Source: Ophiothrix spiculata | Lineage: Eukaryota; Echinodermata; Ophiuroidea; Amphilepidida; Ophiotrichidae | Reading direction: 5' to 3' (one strand) | NCBI GenBank assembly: GCA_000969725.1 | Contig: JXSR01S010179.1 | DNA length: 35,091 bases | Part shown: piece by piece, positions 32,301-35,091 of the stretch | Position numbering within the stretch: the first letter of the stretch is position 1 | Layout of the letters: every line of letters starts with the position of its first letter | Program-made: the position numbers and the translations under genes | The notes under the pieces: model-generated | The model's input: the letters and a program-made list of their open reading frames with translations, nothing else | Told to the model about the DNA's origin: nothing | Database searches by the model: none

Positions 32301-35020
32301 TAACACATACAAAATTTATTGTATAAGCTTTTCCCCATTCACACTATAAGATTACAAACCTAACATTAGCTATAGTTTAAATTTATGTCAAAGCTTTCAA
32401 ATCATTTGATGGTTGCATCCTTAAGGTAAAAACTACTTTAAGAGATTGATTTTTGTTTAATTTCCCACAGTTCAATCTTTTTTGTTCTCTCTCAAACTTC
32501 ATTTTCCTGACAGCTTATATTCCAACTATGTACTGTACAACCAACATACAAATTCAAATCTGTAAGGTTTCTTCTTTAAAGCAAATTTGTGTTGAAAATG
32601 CTCTGATTTCTAGACCTGGTATTATAATAATGATCCTTCTTTTTTAAAAGTGATTATATATGCTGAAATTTCTTGTAGTGAACAACAGGAAACCGCTATG
32701 ATAATGATGTTCTAAAAAAGATATATGTGTTGAAAATAGCTTTTAGTAACTGTAATATATATCCCACAAGGGCATTTCTCAATGGCATGTAACCACCACC
32801 AAATCACAATTTCCGGTCCTACCTATGAATACATAATTACTTTTGGGTTATCTTGAGTTGAGATGTGTTATATCAAGCTTCCTGATAGTGAGTTGTAATG
32901 AAGCATGTTATGATGACATAAAAGCCTGAAGTGATTTGTGCAATGTGTGGGTGTCATGAGGAAAAACCAAAATAGCTTGTAAAATCATCTTCTCAACATC
33001 CAATCTCTCTTTTGACAGTAAAAGCCTATATATTCCAACAAGGTCATAACTTTTGTCAGATTCCTCTGAGGGAAAATAATTTCTATAGGTAGGGAACACT
33101 GTTATGGTAAGTGTGTGTGAAAATGACGTAAAATGTTTTTTTCTATCATCAAAGTAAAAAAACTTAGAACCGATTTATTTAGTACCATATGTATGCAAAC
33201 TTGCTTTGCTCAGGGTTCCATTCAAACAATTATACTTTCAAACATAAGAACTGTTACTTTCAAATAACATTAAAACACAGTACCACTCTTTGCTTGTCAT
33301 CCAGTATTTGAAGTATTTGAAAGAACATATATCTTCCAAATCTCATGATATTCAAAGTAAGAAATATCTTATTCAGGATTCAATGTGTAACCTTTTCCTA
33401 TCTCATTCAGACACATCTATTTTCACAAAATTCCATTCCTCTCTGTTAAAGTGACAGAAAATCAAACAACATCGACAAGTCTTGTCAATACTCTTTGACT
33501 TTTCATAGTTTACAGAACATGGCTTATCGTGTGTAAAACCCATGTGGCGGATAATATAGCTGCTGATCTTACTGATCTAGCATTGTATAGCTGTAAATAA
33601 TCATTACAAATGTCCTATCTATCATGGACTCTTGTATCCTTATATATATATTTTATCTTGGTCAAATAAATACCTTTATATGCACTCAGTACCATTCTTG
33701 CCCTCAGACATGTGTCTTTGTTTGAATTGTTTCATTAGGTAAATAACAGTGACTTTTGACTGGTCATGTGAAATTGTGAATTTTGTGATTTGCAGATTCA
33801 AGAAAATACCACCGCAAATCTATAACAAAACTTTTATTCTTTTAAATGATTAACCATTACATCATACTAGCTTGATCCAAGTAAAATTGTTCTAAAATAA
33901 TGCACCCAATGATGATAGTTACATCAGTTCAGAGGTATTAGCCACATTGAAACATCTGACTTCTAGCATGAAATGCATCTTTGTATAATGTTGAAGACTT
34001 TGTGATACAAGAGTGTATCTGTATGGCAATCCCAAGAACAAAGTGTTTGTTCTCACAATTGTTGATATGTAGATACAACCTTGTGGTACGAAGATGTCTT
34101 TTCTGTCAGGGAATGAGCAGTTATTTTCCTATCTTCAAGAAAAAGAAACGTAATTTGTGTGATGCACTAAGAGATACGTAAAGGACAGTATAAATAAAGG
34201 GTACAAGTTAGCAACACTAACTTTGATCTTTCCAGACTTGATTTTTTTCTTCTCAATAACATTTTTATCACTTTTTTTTCAACAATTCAATATTTCAGCC
34301 TACTATCATTTCCCTCCTTCAGTAAATCTGATATAGTGGAAGCCTATCATTTATTAATCAGGCTGTAATTTATAACATTACAAAAGAGAGGATGCATTCA
34401 TTTTACGATCTTAGTTTGATATTTCAATGAGCTTACTTAAAAAGTTAATTATAAAGAAAAAATTATTATTGACATAATGAGGTACGAACTGAAATGAACT
34501 TACAATCAGAAGTATGATCTTGAAATCATCTAACAATGATAAATCAAAGTGTTAGCACCTCAGTTACCTCTGAAGCTCAATTTCAGCAATGCTCAACTTA
34601 TTTATATACCTTCATTACAATTCTACATGCAATAAAATAAATCTTGAGATATAATAACAAATGCCTCACTGCATTGTATCTCTTAATTGGAAAGGAGGAC
34701 ATTTTTACCAGCTACAATTGTCAATGGTATAAATTTAGATAATATCACGAAATCCTAACGTGATTGATGACACAAGCACTATGAAATAACATGCTCCATA
34801 AACGTTAGGGAGTTCATGTGAGTTCTTATGAGAAGCTTTTCTGTTATTACATTGTTTCAAATGATGACAATGACGTCTTACATTAGGGATTCTATGTAGC
34901 ATTTTAAAGGTATGCTGTTGCCTATAAATAAGGATAAATTAGACTATAATTTACTCCACTATTAAATAAGCCAGGGCTTTTGTTTAGGTAATAGTTTTAT
35001 TGGCCATTAATGACCCCGTA
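32301..35020. other. AT-rich DNA, no supported gene
   Basis: Open frames here are of chance length and no repeat termini were identified. A TTATATATATA stretch and an AATAAA word lie near 33643-33670. Confidence 0.45.
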
Positions 35021-35091
35021 ATCGATCAACCAGTTTAGATTCAACGTATAGCCGCGTGGTCCATCATTCAGATCCGAGCTTTCATTCCGCA
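35021..35091. other. G+C-richer patch at right edge, possible exon
   Basis: The final ~70 bases have higher CpG than the surroundings. On minus, a frame entering from the edge reads RNESSDLNDGPRGYTLNLNW and then ends GVINGQ at a TAA, with AATAAA overlapping the stop. On plus, a different frame is also open to the edge. Neither can be judged without flanking sequence. Confidence 0.2.

Noticed and set aside
1..35091. About 45 open frames of 60-95 codons across all six frames
   Set aside because: At this A+T content several dozen such frames are expected by chance. They show no domain, no codon pattern and no splice or promoter context. Only the 175-codon LINE frame exceeds expectation.
1..35091. 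tRNA, rRNA, CRISPR array, riboswitch or bacterial operon
   Set aside because: No B-box-type word with a cloverleaf context, no rRNA core motifs, no regular spacer array and no gene-dense layout were seen on either strand.

Overview
This window looks like non-coding DNA from a eukaryotic, animal-type genome. It is AT-rich (roughly one third G+C by eye). CpG is scarce except inside repeats. Non-autonomous DNA transposons are densely interspersed, a 5'-truncated non-LTR retrotransposon is present, and there is a 50-N assembly gap. There are no operons, ribosome binding sites, tRNA or rRNA genes, or CRISPR arrays. The repeat types (an 8-bp-TSD hAT-like element, TTA-flanked Harbinger-like elements, TTAA-flanked elements, mariner-like elements with a GGGGGTATC terminus, an L1/Tx1-like LINE tail) resemble those common in marine invertebrates. 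I cannot name the species.

Layout. 1-6.6 kb: mostly unique AT-rich DNA, with a 172-bp near-complete palindrome (1220-1392), a CpG-rich island (1500-1690), an hAT-like MITE with a perfect 8-bp target duplication (3333-3570), and a two-level fold-back with a 67-bp identical arm pair (4600-5000). 6.6-15 kb: an internally deleted MITE (6651-6835), then a nested block at 11-12.8 kb made of two pairs of direct repeats, a Harbinger-like fragment, a TTAA MITE and a GTGACCC-ended MITE. A mariner-like element carrying the gap (13841-14494) and a CpG-rich MITE (14676-15043) follow. 15-24 kb: diverged duplications, a three-unit degenerate tandem repeat (about 22.03-22.50 kb) abutting a GTCGAC-rich MITE (22504-22913), and the full-length Harbinger-like element (23265-23916). 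24-35 kb: mostly unique sequence, a (TTG)n microsatellite, a TTAA-type element (29680-30205) and the LINE tail (31560-32087).

Coding content. The only recognisable protein is the C-terminal zinc-knuckle region of the LINE reverse-transcriptase polyprotein. At this base composition, open frames of 60-95 codons are expected by chance, so I ignored them. I list short candidate host exons only where a plausible splice acceptor, an open frame and either a donor or a stop coincide. Two groups on the minus strand are mutually phase-compatible: 21547 down to 16707 (five exons, 127 complete codons plus a stop) and 31392 down to 30823 (two exons). They are low-to-moderate-confidence predictions with no family recognised. 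Much of the window may be intron or intergenic DNA.
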